The translations under genes were made by a program, and so were the position numbers. Of a stretch of DNA of 5,564 nt, positions 1 to 5,442 are shown in pieces. The stretch is from Verrucomicrobiota bacterium (GTDB taxonomy: Bacteria; Verrucomicrobiota; Kiritimatiellia; B70-G9), in assembly GCA_003641465.1 (NCBI GenBank), contig QNAJ01000115.1, forward strand, positions 1 to 5,564, in the 5' to 3' direction. The notes beneath the pieces are model-generated. The model searched no databases. It was not told the DNA's origin and saw only the letters and a program-made list of their open reading frames with translations. The number at the start of each line of letters is the position of its first letter. The stretch's first letter is position 1.

Positions 1-495
1 GTCGTCCCGCTGGAACTCGGGCGAGGCGTACCGCACCTGGTCGAAGCGGTGCGGCTCGTGGTTCGGAAGGGTTTGGATGTGCGTGTGGTGGAGCTGGTAC
101 GGGTGAGTCGCCGGGCGGCAGCGGAGCTGGCTCGCTGGGTACATCTTACAGGGGCATTGCCGCGGGTGGAGGTGGACCGGCAGTATGCTTGGGCGGACGT
201 ATTTGTGTTGCCCAGCCTGGCGGAAGGTTCGGCCAACGTATGCTTCGAAGCACTTTCTGCGGGTCTGCCGGTGATTACCACGCCTAACGCTGGTTCGGTG
301 GTCAGGGACGGGGTCGAAGGATTCATTGTGCCGGCACGGGATGCCCGGGCAATTGCCGATCGGCTTGTCCGATTGCGCGATGCACCTGATGTGTGCCGTC
401 GAATGGGGCAGAACGCCCGGGCGAGAGCGGGCCAGTTTAGCGAGGAGGCTTACTGCCGCGAGCTTGGACGGGTACTTGCCAGGATCGAAATGTAG
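1..495 (+). CDS. GT4-family glycosyltransferase, 3' end only (start outside window)
   Basis: The reading frame is open from base 1, so the gene begins upstream; 164 residues of the C-terminal half are present, ending at TAG 493-495. This is the nucleotide-sugar-binding Rossmann domain of a GT-B fold, retaining GT4 glycosyltransferase. Visible landmarks, numbered from base 1, are GRGVPHLVEA (7-16, where many relatives have RKG), ADVFVLPS (65-72), and the EX7E signature with Glu75 and Glu83 followed by ALSAGLPVITTPNAGSVV. The helix-rich tail (about 113-164) is normal for the family. The glycine-rich turn that often follows the second strand (VGxG-like) is not evident in VRVVELVRVSRRAA, which is slightly unusual. 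It probably transfers a sugar to a lipid-linked glycan at the inner membrane. Donor and acceptor cannot be read from sequence. An internal GTG at 49 is not a credible start because conserved sequence lies before it. Two stem-loops follow the stop codon directly. Confidence 0.9.
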   Translation, partial: VVPLELGRGVPHLVEAVRLVVRKGLDVRVVELVRVSRRAAAELARWVHLTGALPRVEVDRQYAWADVFVLPSLAEGSANVCFEALSAGLPVITTPNAGSVVRDGVEGFIVPARDARAIADRLVRLRDAPDVCRRMGQNARARAGQFSEEAYCRELGRVLARIEM

Positions 496-522
496 CTGCC
501 GTTCTGCTGTGAGCCAACGGCA
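492..522 (+). repeat. Stem-loop repeat copy 1 with 5' GTAG
   Basis: A 7-bp perfect inverted repeat (TGCCGTT 497-503, AACGGCA 516-522) encloses a 12-base loop that can add a short inner GCT/AGC stem. GTAG at 492-495 overlaps the TAG stop of the upstream glycosyltransferase gene. It matches copy 2 at 25 of 34 positions at an offset of 38 bases. No T-run follows, so it does not look like an intrinsic terminator. The GTAG-plus-imperfect-palindrome layout resembles REP elements, but that is inference. The structure was read by eye and not folded. Confidence 0.5.
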
Positions 523-532
523 CCGGGTTGCA

Positions 533-559
533 GTAGCCGTTCTGCCGACAGGCAACGGC
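533..559 (+). repeat. Stem-loop repeat copy 2 with 5' GTAG
   Basis: A 6-bp perfect inverted repeat (GCCGTT 536-541, AACGGC 554-559) continues into an inner GCC/GGC stem (544-546, 551-553) closed by a GACA tetraloop, with a two-base CT bulge on the 5' side. GTAG at 533-536 starts the element. It shares the 10-mer GCCGTTCTGC and the 8-mer CAACGGCA with copy 1. Because the outer arms of the two copies are identical, the left arm of copy 1 could also pair with the right arm of copy 2, which would allow alternative RNA folds. Confidence 0.5.
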
Positions 560-584
560 ATAGGGCGGTGAGGGGGAGAAAAGA

Positions 585-635
585 ATGCCGCTCCGCGCTG
601 AAGACGGGGCAAGCTTCTGGCGGCTGGGAGAGTGA
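585..635 (+). CDS. Possible 16-residue leader peptide (doubtful)
   Basis: An ATG at 585 is preceded by a purine-rich GGGGGAG (572-578) at a 6-base spacing, a better ribosome binding site than the one in front of the next large gene. The frame reads MPLRAEDGASFWRLGE and stops at TGA 633-635, about 46 bases before the ATG at 682. It has no run of one amino acid of the kind seen in classical attenuator peptides and no recognisable family. It could be a translated leader that influences the downstream glycosyltransferase gene, or a chance frame next to a purine-rich stretch. Conservation of the frame in relatives would be needed to accept it. Confidence 0.15.
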   Translation: MPLRAEDGASFWRLGE

Positions 636-647
636 ACGGCACGGGAT

Positions 648-653
648 CATAAT
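648..653 (+). promoter_or_regulatory. Weak candidate -10 box in an AT-rich patch
   Basis: CATAAT differs by one base from the sigma-70 consensus TATAAT and sits in an AT-rich patch (about 646-662) within otherwise GC-rich DNA, 28 bases before the ATG at 682. The region 16-18 bases upstream (around 624-631) has no good TTGACA-like hexamer. It could serve the five-gene run that follows, but the match is weak and the genes may instead be read through from upstream. Confidence 0.15.
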
Positions 654-681
654 CACTAATCAAGGCCTGACCCCCGCGGAC

Positions 682-1908
682 ATGCAGAAGCGCATGAAGC
701 TGTGGATCTTTCTGAACACTCCCTCTCCTTATCAGGTGGACTTTATTCGAGGCTTGCGGGAATCAGGCTTGTTTGAGGTGCACGCGCGTTTCATGAGCGC
801 CATACACCGGGGTAGGGTGGGGCGTCCGGAGGAGAGTGGGATCGGTGATATTCGAATTCTGAAAGGATACGGCCCGCATATCTGGAGCGATGCCTTCAGG
901 ATACATCCGGAAGCACTCCGGGAGGTTCAGCGTGAGAAGTTCGATCTTTTCATCCTGGGAGGCCAGTACACCAGCATGACCTTTGCTCTCACCGTCCGCC
1001 TGCTCGGGCGCCGCCACTGCTGGATGGCGTGGCTGGAAAGGCCCTGGCCCGAAGACTTTCGGCCTGCATGGAGCCGCAGCCTCTCGTCCCGCAGCCGCAC
1101 GGTAGGGTGGATACGGAAACACTATCTGCGCGCCGTCCTGTGCCGCGCTTCGGCGGTTCTGGCGATCGGGACCGCGGCTTGCAGGGAATACCGCCGCCTG
1201 ACAGGTCATCAAGTGCGGGTGGAGAATTTCCCTTACGTGTGCGACACGGCCCGCTTTCAGCCGGCGGACGCCGCGATGCGGCGTTCGCGCATGCGCCGGG
1301 AATTGGGACTGGCAGACGATCAGGTGGTTCTTCTGTACTGTGGCCAACTAATTGAGCGGAAGGGTGTGGACGTACTTATCCGGGCACTCGAGGCTGCCGA
1401 ACTGCCGGAGGCCCGGTTGGTGATCGTGGGTGACGGCCCGCTACGGGACAGGTTGCGCGAATTGGCGAACACCCGGCTTAAAGACCGGGTGCTTTTTTCC
1501 GGGAATGTTCCGTATGACCGGGTACCCGAGTATTATCTGGCGGCGGACTTGTTCGTGTTCCCGACCCTGTACGATGGCTGGGGGGTGGTGATCAACGAGG
1601 CTTGTGCAGCGGGTCTGCCGGTGATCTGCAGTCGGGCTGCAGGTGCGGCTGCTGACCTTGTCTGCCAGGAACGGAACGGTATCCTGGTGGAGGCTGGCGA
1701 TGTGGGGGCGCTGACAGTGGCGATCCGGAGACTGGCTGGAGACCCGGATCTCCGGCGGAAGATGGGAGTAGAGTCACGGCGGATAATCGAATCATACTCG
1801 CCGATCGCAGCTTCTCGGCGGCTGTGGGAGATTGCAGTGCAGGTAGGAGCCGGGAGACGAGAGCTTCCGGAAGGCAATGCAGGTTCTGCACGTGATAAGA
1901 TCCTGTGA
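682..1908 (+). CDS. GT4-family glycosyltransferase (DX7E variant)
   Basis: A 408-residue GT-B fold glycosyltransferase, a normal length for GT4. The N-terminal acceptor domain opens with KLWIFLNTPSPYQVDFIRGL (6-25), a typical first strand and loop. The C-terminal donor domain has VVLLYCGQLIERKGVDVLIRAL (about 215-236, with the RKG motif), LVIVGDGPLRDRL (246-258), LFSGNVPYDRVPEYY and ADLFVFPTLYDGWGVVINEA. The usual EX7E is DX7E here (Asp298, Glu306), a substitution I recall from related GT4 enzymes, so activity is expected. It would act at the cytoplasmic face of the membrane on a lipid-linked glycan; sugar specificity is unknown. The start is uncertain. The frame stays open back to GTG 568, but those 38 codons look non-coding. 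ATG 682 is the first ATG, and ATG 694, with AGAAG upstream, is equally plausible. Its last 32 bases overlap the next gene. Confidence 0.88.
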   Translation: MQKRMKLWIFLNTPSPYQVDFIRGLRESGLFEVHARFMSAIHRGRVGRPEESGIGDIRILKGYGPHIWSDAFRIHPEALREVQREKFDLFILGGQYTSMTFALTVRLLGRRHCWMAWLERPWPEDFRPAWSRSLSSRSRTVGWIRKHYLRAVLCRASAVLAIGTAACREYRRLTGHQVRVENFPYVCDTARFQPADAAMRRSRMRRELGLADDQVVLLYCGQLIERKGVDVLIRALEAAELPEARLVIVGDGPLRDRLRELANTRLKDRVLFSGNVPYDRVPEYYLAADLFVFPTLYDGWGVVINEACAAGLPVICSRAAGAAADLVCQERNGILVEAGDVGALTVAIRRLAGDPDLRRKMGVESRRIIESYSPIAASRRLWEIAVQVGAGRRELPEGNAGSARDKIL

Positions 1909-3034
1909 TCCGCGCGGCGGAGGCCCTATTGAGGCGATCCGACAACTGGCCCGCGCCTGCGGGTACGAGTGGAACTTCTCGGTGGTGTGTACTGATCCGC
2001 CGGATGCTCCCTGGATTGCCGAGCTGGAGTTGGAGACCGCCGCAGTGGGTCCTGCGCGCGGGCGGTACGGCTATGCGCCGGGGTTGCGTGCGGAGCTGAG
2101 ACGCAGGATTCCCGACGCAGATGCGGTTGTTATCCACGGTTTGTGGCTGTACCCCGATCATCTGGCCGCCCGGCTTTGCCGGTCGGCGAGGGTGCCGTAT
2201 CTGGTTTATGTGCATGGGATGTTGGACCCGGCATTCCGCCGGTTGTTTCCGCTGCGCCACGCTGCCAAGACAATTTCCTGGCACCTCTTTGACCGGAAGA
2301 TGCTGGAAGGGGCGGCCGCAGTGCTGTTCACCTGTGAAGAAGAGAGAAGGCTGGCGCCACAGTCATTCGGACCCTTCCGGGCGCGTACCGAGATAGTGCC
2401 TTACGCGGTGGGAGAGCCTCCGGGCGACGCGGCACAGCAGCGGGAAAAGTTCTACCAGCGGTTTCCGGAATGCCGCGGCAGGAGACTGGTGCTGTATCTG
2501 AGCAGGCTTCATCCCAAGAAAGGGTGTGATCTTCTGATCAGGGCCTTTGCGCAGGCAATGAGCGACGACGCCCGCTTTCACCTGGTAATGGCCGGCCCGG
2601 GAGTGGCGGACTGGGTTGCGACACTGAAGCGCCTGGTCGCTACGCTGCAGGTGGGATCGCGCATTACCTGGACCGGAATGTTGACCGGCGATCTCAAGTG
2701 GGGAGCGTTCCGCAGCGCCGAGGTATTTGTTCTGCCCAGTCACCAGGAGAATTACGGTATAGCGGTGGTCGAAGCTCTGGCCTGCTCGGTGCCGGTACTC
2801 ATCACCGATCGTGTGAATATCTGGAAGGAGATCGAGACTGACGGTGCCGGCCTGGTATGCGCCGACACGGTGGACTCCTTCACGGGTATTCTCCGGCAAT
2901 GGAAGGGTCTGACGGAAGAGGATCGTGTAGCCTATCGAAGCGCGGCTCACCGCTGTTACGTGACCCGTTTCAACTCCCGCGCTGCGGCAAGCCGTTTTCA
3001 GGAAGTAGTGAACGATATCGTTGCTCGGAGATAG
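1877..3034 (+). CDS. GT4-family glycosyltransferase (EX7E)
   Basis: A complete 385-residue retaining GT4 glycosyltransferase. The N-terminal domain begins LHVIRSCDPRGGGPIEAIRQL (4-24), with the glycine-rich loop typical of this subfamily, followed by VVIHGLWLYPDHLA (84-97) and YLVYVHGMLDPAFR (108-121). The donor domain carries LVLYLSRLHPKKGCDLLIRAF (204-224, KKG motif), FHLVMAGPG (234-242), AEVFVLPSHQENYGIAVVEA with EX7E at Glu291 and Glu299, and VNIWKEIETDGAGLV. Start ATG 1877 has GGAAGG just upstream (1869-1874). The first strand begins at residue 3, so the 32-bp overlap with the preceding gene is likely real and implies translational coupling. It should add one sugar to the glycan built by this locus; donor and linkage cannot be inferred. 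The stop at 3032-3034 is one base from the next start. Confidence 0.92.
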   Translation: MQVLHVIRSCDPRGGGPIEAIRQLARACGYEWNFSVVCTDPPDAPWIAELELETAAVGPARGRYGYAPGLRAELRRRIPDADAVVIHGLWLYPDHLAARLCRSARVPYLVYVHGMLDPAFRRLFPLRHAAKTISWHLFDRKMLEGAAAVLFTCEEERRLAPQSFGPFRARTEIVPYAVGEPPGDAAQQREKFYQRFPECRGRRLVLYLSRLHPKKGCDLLIRAFAQAMSDDARFHLVMAGPGVADWVATLKRLVATLQVGSRITWTGMLTGDLKWGAFRSAEVFVLPSHQENYGIAVVEALACSVPVLITDRVNIWKEIETDGAGLVCADTVDSFTGILRQWKGLTEEDRVAYRSAAHRCYVTRFNSRAAASRFQEVVNDIVARR

Positions 3035-3035
3035 G

Positions 3036-3911
3036 ATGGAAGGAATAAACAGGGTGGGACTGACCGCTATTATCCTTACACAGAACGAAGAGAAGAACAT
3101 CGCGGCCTGCCTCGAAAGCCTTTCATGGGTATCGCAGGTAATCGTGGTTGACTCGGGAAGCCGCGATGCGACGCTGGAGGTGGCACGCGGAACGCGGCCG
3201 GACGTGGAAATCCACACGCATCCATTCGCCGATTTCGGCCAGCAGCGTAACTGGGCGCTGGAGAATACGCCGGTGCGTAACGAATGGGTGCTTTTCGTGG
3301 ACGCCGACGAAAGAATCCCGGCCGCCTGTGCCCGGGAGATCGGCGACCGGATCGCGGATCCACAGGGGTGCGTAGGCTTCTACCTTTGCAACCGTTACTG
3401 GTTCATGGGGCGGTGGATACGGCACTGTACGCTTTTCCCGTCCTGGCAGCTGCGGCTTCTCCGGAAAGGGCGGGTACGCTTTGTCCGCGAAGGACACGGG
3501 CAGCGTGAGGTGGCGGATGGTCCCCTGGGCTATATCCGCGAGCCCTACGACCATTTCGGGTTCAGCAAAGGCATCAGCGAGTGGGTTTCCCGGCACAACC
3601 GGTATTCTTCGATGGAAGTTGAACTGATCCTGAGACTGCGCCGGGAGCCGGTGGTTGTGGGGGATCTCTTAAGAAGGGATCCCGTGCGGCGGCGGCGGGC
3701 CGTGAAGAGGCTGGCGGCACGCGTGCCCTGTCGGCCGCTCATACGGTTCGCATACACTTATTTCTTCCGGCGGGGATTCCTGGACGGCCGACCGGGGCTG
3801 GTATTCTGCCTGCTGCGGCTGGCGCATGAGATCCACGTATGGGCTAAACTTCAGGAAGCGGAATGGACACACCGGACAACCGGGACATACAGCGGCGATC
3901 GGCGCGGTTGA
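3036..3911 (+). CDS. GT2-family glycosyltransferase, WaaE-like (LPS core/EPS type)
   Basis: A 291-residue inverting GT-A fold enzyme. It opens with LTAIILTQNEEKNIAACLESL (9-29), then VIVVDSGSRDAT (35-46), FGQQRNWALE (67-76) and the metal/nucleotide-binding DXD as FVDADER (Asp89, Asp91). Further on come QLRLLRKGRVRFVREGHGQ (138-156), HFGFSKGISEWVSRHNRYSSME (173-194) and the C-terminal RRGFLDGRPGLVFCLLRLAHE (245-265). This order matches WaaE/KdtX-type sugar transferases of lipopolysaccharide core and of exopolysaccharide loci. The exact sugar is not predictable. Start ATG 3036 is preferred because GGAG (3027-3030) lies 5 bases upstream; the frame also contains TTG 3021, which lacks support. The gene starts one base after the previous stop, so reinitiation is likely. 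A strong 10-bp hairpin lies inside the coding sequence at 3661-3683. The last 49 bases overlap the methyltransferase gene. Confidence 0.92.
   Translation: MEGINRVGLTAIILTQNEEKNIAACLESLSWVSQVIVVDSGSRDATLEVARGTRPDVEIHTHPFADFGQQRNWALENTPVRNEWVLFVDADERIPAACAREIGDRIADPQGCVGFYLCNRYWFMGRWIRHCTLFPSWQLRLLRKGRVRFVREGHGQREVADGPLGYIREPYDHFGFSKGISEWVSRHNRYSSMEVELILRLRREPVVVGDLLRRDPVRRRRAVKRLAARVPCRPLIRFAYTYFFRRGFLDGRPGLVFCLLRLAHEIHVWAKLQEAEWTHRTTGTYSGDRRG
3661..3683 (+). other. 10-bp hairpin inside the GT2 gene
   Basis: GGGATCTCTT (3661-3670) pairs with AAGGGATCCC (3674-3683) across a 3-base AAG loop, giving ten consecutive pairs with one G-T(U) wobble. It lies in the codons for about residues 209-216 (GDLLRRDP). 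No T-run follows, so it is not an intrinsic terminator. It may affect mRNA stability or ribosome pausing before the basic RRDPVRRRR segment, or be a coincidence of codon choice. Confidence 0.4.
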
Positions 3912-4648
3912 TACGTCTGCTGGCGAAACGCATCGTTTTTCCGGGGCTCAATCTGCATGCGAGGCAGCGTTACCGCATCCTGTCCCGGAACATTTCCCAG
4001 GGTGATGGGGAGCGCTGGGTTCTGGATGCGGGCTGCGGCAATGGAATGCTGTCATACGCCGCCTGGAGGAAGGGTAATCGGGTGATCGGAATCACCATCA
4101 AGGAGCGCGAAGTCCGCGGCTGCCGGGAATACTACAACGGCTTTCTGGGTATACCCGAAACGGAACTGTCGTTCCATTTTCTCGACATGATGGAAGTGAG
4201 GTGTCTGGAGCGGAACTTCAATGAGATCATCTGCTGCGAGGTGCTCGAGCACATCCCTGACGACGCCGGTGCCCTGCGCGCGCTTCATGAAGTGCTCCTT
4301 CCGGGAGGGACGCTTCATATTACCAGTCCCAACGCGGATCATCCGGACAACCGCAACGCAGATCTCGATCCGGATGCCGGCGGAGGCCATGTGAGGCCCG
4401 GCTATTCGGTTGAATCGCTGACCACTCTGCTGGCGGAGTGCGGCTTTCGTGTGGTTTTCTCCCAAGGACTGGGAGGGAAGTGGCGGCAGTCATGCAATCG
4501 GAGAATTATCGCCCGCCTGACTCAGCGGCGGTACCTGGCGGCGGTGCTGTGGTTTGCAGCTGGTCTGGTGCTGTCGGGCATGGACGGCCGTGAGCCGTCG
4601 GTGCCCTACGTGATCTATTTGCGGGCAGTCTGCAACAGTGATGTCTGA
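3863..4648 (+). CDS. Class I SAM-dependent methyltransferase (first of two)
   Basis: A 261-residue protein with a Rossmann-like methyltransferase core. Motif I is VLDAGCGNG (53-61), strand 2 is VIGITI (74-79), an acidic residue Asp108 lies in HFLDMMEV, the post-II/IV region is EIICCEVLEHIPDD (121-134), and LLPGGTLHITSPN (145-157) forms motif VI. Strand 2 lacks the usual acidic residue that binds the ribose hydroxyls; Thr78 stands there, as in the GITL form of Cfa-like methyltransferases. After GGHVRPGYSVESLTTLL comes a basic stretch (213-223) and a 17-residue hydrophobic segment YLAAVLWFAAGLVLSGM (224-240), which could bind the membrane or be a buried helix. The substrate is probably a sugar or glycan of this locus, by context only. 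ATG 3863 has AGGA (3853-3856) 6 bases upstream. TTG 3908 would give a 4-base overlap instead of 49, but has no clear ribosome binding site. Confidence 0.88.
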   Translation: MDTPDNRDIQRRSARLIRLLAKRIVFPGLNLHARQRYRILSRNISQGDGERWVLDAGCGNGMLSYAAWRKGNRVIGITIKEREVRGCREYYNGFLGIPETELSFHFLDMMEVRCLERNFNEIICCEVLEHIPDDAGALRALHEVLLPGGTLHITSPNADHPDNRNADLDPDAGGGHVRPGYSVESLTTLLAECGFRVVFSQGLGGKWRQSCNRRIIARLTQRRYLAAVLWFAAGLVLSGMDGREPSVPYVIYLRAVCNSDV

Positions 4649-5396
4649 AGACCGTCAGGCTGCGGAGCACCCACCAGCGTGGTGGCGCAACGCCGTCGAG
4701 CGCTATTATCGGAGTCGTCCGGGGTGGGTGGACGGCAACCGGGAGTTCGCCGCGCTGATCCGGGTTTACGTCCCCTTATCCAGCCGGATACTGGAACTCG
4801 GGCCCGGTCCTCAACCCACTGAGACCACCCGTCTTCTCCACGAACGCGCCGATCGGCTCACGGGACTTGATATTGACCCGGAAGCACGGCGCAACCCGAT
4901 GTTTGACAGGATCGAAATATACGACGGGAGCAGATTCCCTTTGGACGACGCGTCTTTTGATGCCGTCGTCGCAGACTACGTGCTGGAGCACGTAAACGAT
5001 CCCGGACTTTTATGTCGGGAGGTGTCCCGGGTGCTGCGGCCCGGTGGTGTTTTTGTGTTTCGCACTCCGAACCGGTGGCATTACGTGGCGCTGTCGGGTC
5101 GCTGGCTGAGCGACCGTTTGGCTGCCCGACTGCGTTGCTGCAGAGAGAGAGGCGGCAGGATATACCCGAAATACTACCGGATGAATACTCCCGGGAAGGT
5201 GACAAGGTTACTCAGAGAGGCGGGCCTGGAACCGATTGAACTGAAGTTGATCGAGAAGGAGCCCTCCTACGCGATGACCAGTCGGGTGCTCTTCTACGTT
5301 TTCATGTGGTATGAGCGCCTGGTGAATTCCACGGATTTCCTGGCGGGTCTGAGAGCCAATATTCTCTGTGTGGCGCGGCGCGGTGATAGTAGTTGA
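4641..5396 (+). CDS. Class I SAM-dependent methyltransferase (second of two, Methyltransf_11-like)
   Basis: A 251-residue protein. Motif I is ILELGPGPQ (50-58), motif II LTGLDID with Asp77 and Asp79, then GSRFPLDDASFDAVVADYVLEHV (96-118) and VSRVLRPGGVFVFRTPN (128-144), the classic order of type-11 methyltransferases. The C-terminal part (about 145-251) has YPKYYRMNTPGKVTRLLREAGLEP, a usual closing helix-strand, and an aromatic-rich VLFYVFMWYERLV (217-229). Outside the shared core it does not resemble the preceding methyltransferase, so this is not a recent tandem duplication. It is likely to methylate a sugar, glycan end or lipid-linked intermediate, inferred from context. The start may be ATG 4641 or the adjacent GTG 4638; neither has a strong ribosome binding site. 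It overlaps the previous gene by 8 bases, so translation is probably coupled. Confidence 0.9.
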   Translation: MSEDRQAAEHPPAWWRNAVERYYRSRPGWVDGNREFAALIRVYVPLSSRILELGPGPQPTETTRLLHERADRLTGLDIDPEARRNPMFDRIEIYDGSRFPLDDASFDAVVADYVLEHVNDPGLLCREVSRVLRPGGVFVFRTPNRWHYVALSGRWLSDRLAARLRCCRERGGRIYPKYYRMNTPGKVTRLLREAGLEPIELKLIEKEPSYAMTSRVLFYVFMWYERLVNSTDFLAGLRANILCVARRGDSS

Positions 5397-5407
5397 AGTG
5401 GAGGTGA

Positions 5408-5439
5408 GTACGACCTAGAGTGACGGGGGAAGGTGGTAC
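5408..5439 (+). promoter_or_regulatory. Inverted repeat covering the Shine-Dalgarno of the next gene
   Basis: GTACGACCT (5408-5416) and AGGTGGTAC (5431-5439) can pair at 8 of 9 positions (one G-G mismatch) around a 14-base purine-rich loop. The 3' arm contains AGGTGG (5431-5436), the best Shine-Dalgarno candidate for ATG 5443 at a 6-base spacing. If it forms in mRNA it would hide the ribosome binding site and lower oxidoreductase translation unless opened. The pairing is seen directly; a regulatory role is inference. Confidence 0.35.
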
Positions 5440-5442
5440 AGG

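Noticed and set aside
259..275. 17-base exact match (GCGGGTCTGCCGGTGAT) with 1609-1625 as a possible recombination repeat
   Set aside because: Both copies encode the conserved AGLPVI after the catalytic signature of GT4 enzymes, and identity stops at once on both sides; shared protein motif and codon preference explain it.
497..559. The two hairpins as intrinsic transcription terminators
   Set aside because: Neither stem is followed by a T-run; the downstream bases are CCGGG and TAGGG. A Rho-dependent or anti-termination role cannot be judged from sequence.
568..681. N-terminal extension of the second glycosyltransferase back to GTG 568
   Set aside because: The extra 38 residues look like translated spacer, the GT4 fold begins at the KLWIFLNTPSP strand near 694, and no well-spaced ribosome binding site precedes 568.
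1592..2284. Long minus-strand open frame of 230 codons opposite the two GT4 genes
   Set aside because: It lies antisense to well-supported glycosyltransferase genes, its translation is rich in Pro, Arg, Gln and Ser without any domain motif, and such frames are common opposite GC-rich genes.
2363..3217. Minus-strand open frame of 284 codons
   Set aside because: It is antisense to a GT4 gene and the start of the GT2 gene, shows no recognisable motif, and has no convincing ribosome binding site context; treated as a shadow.
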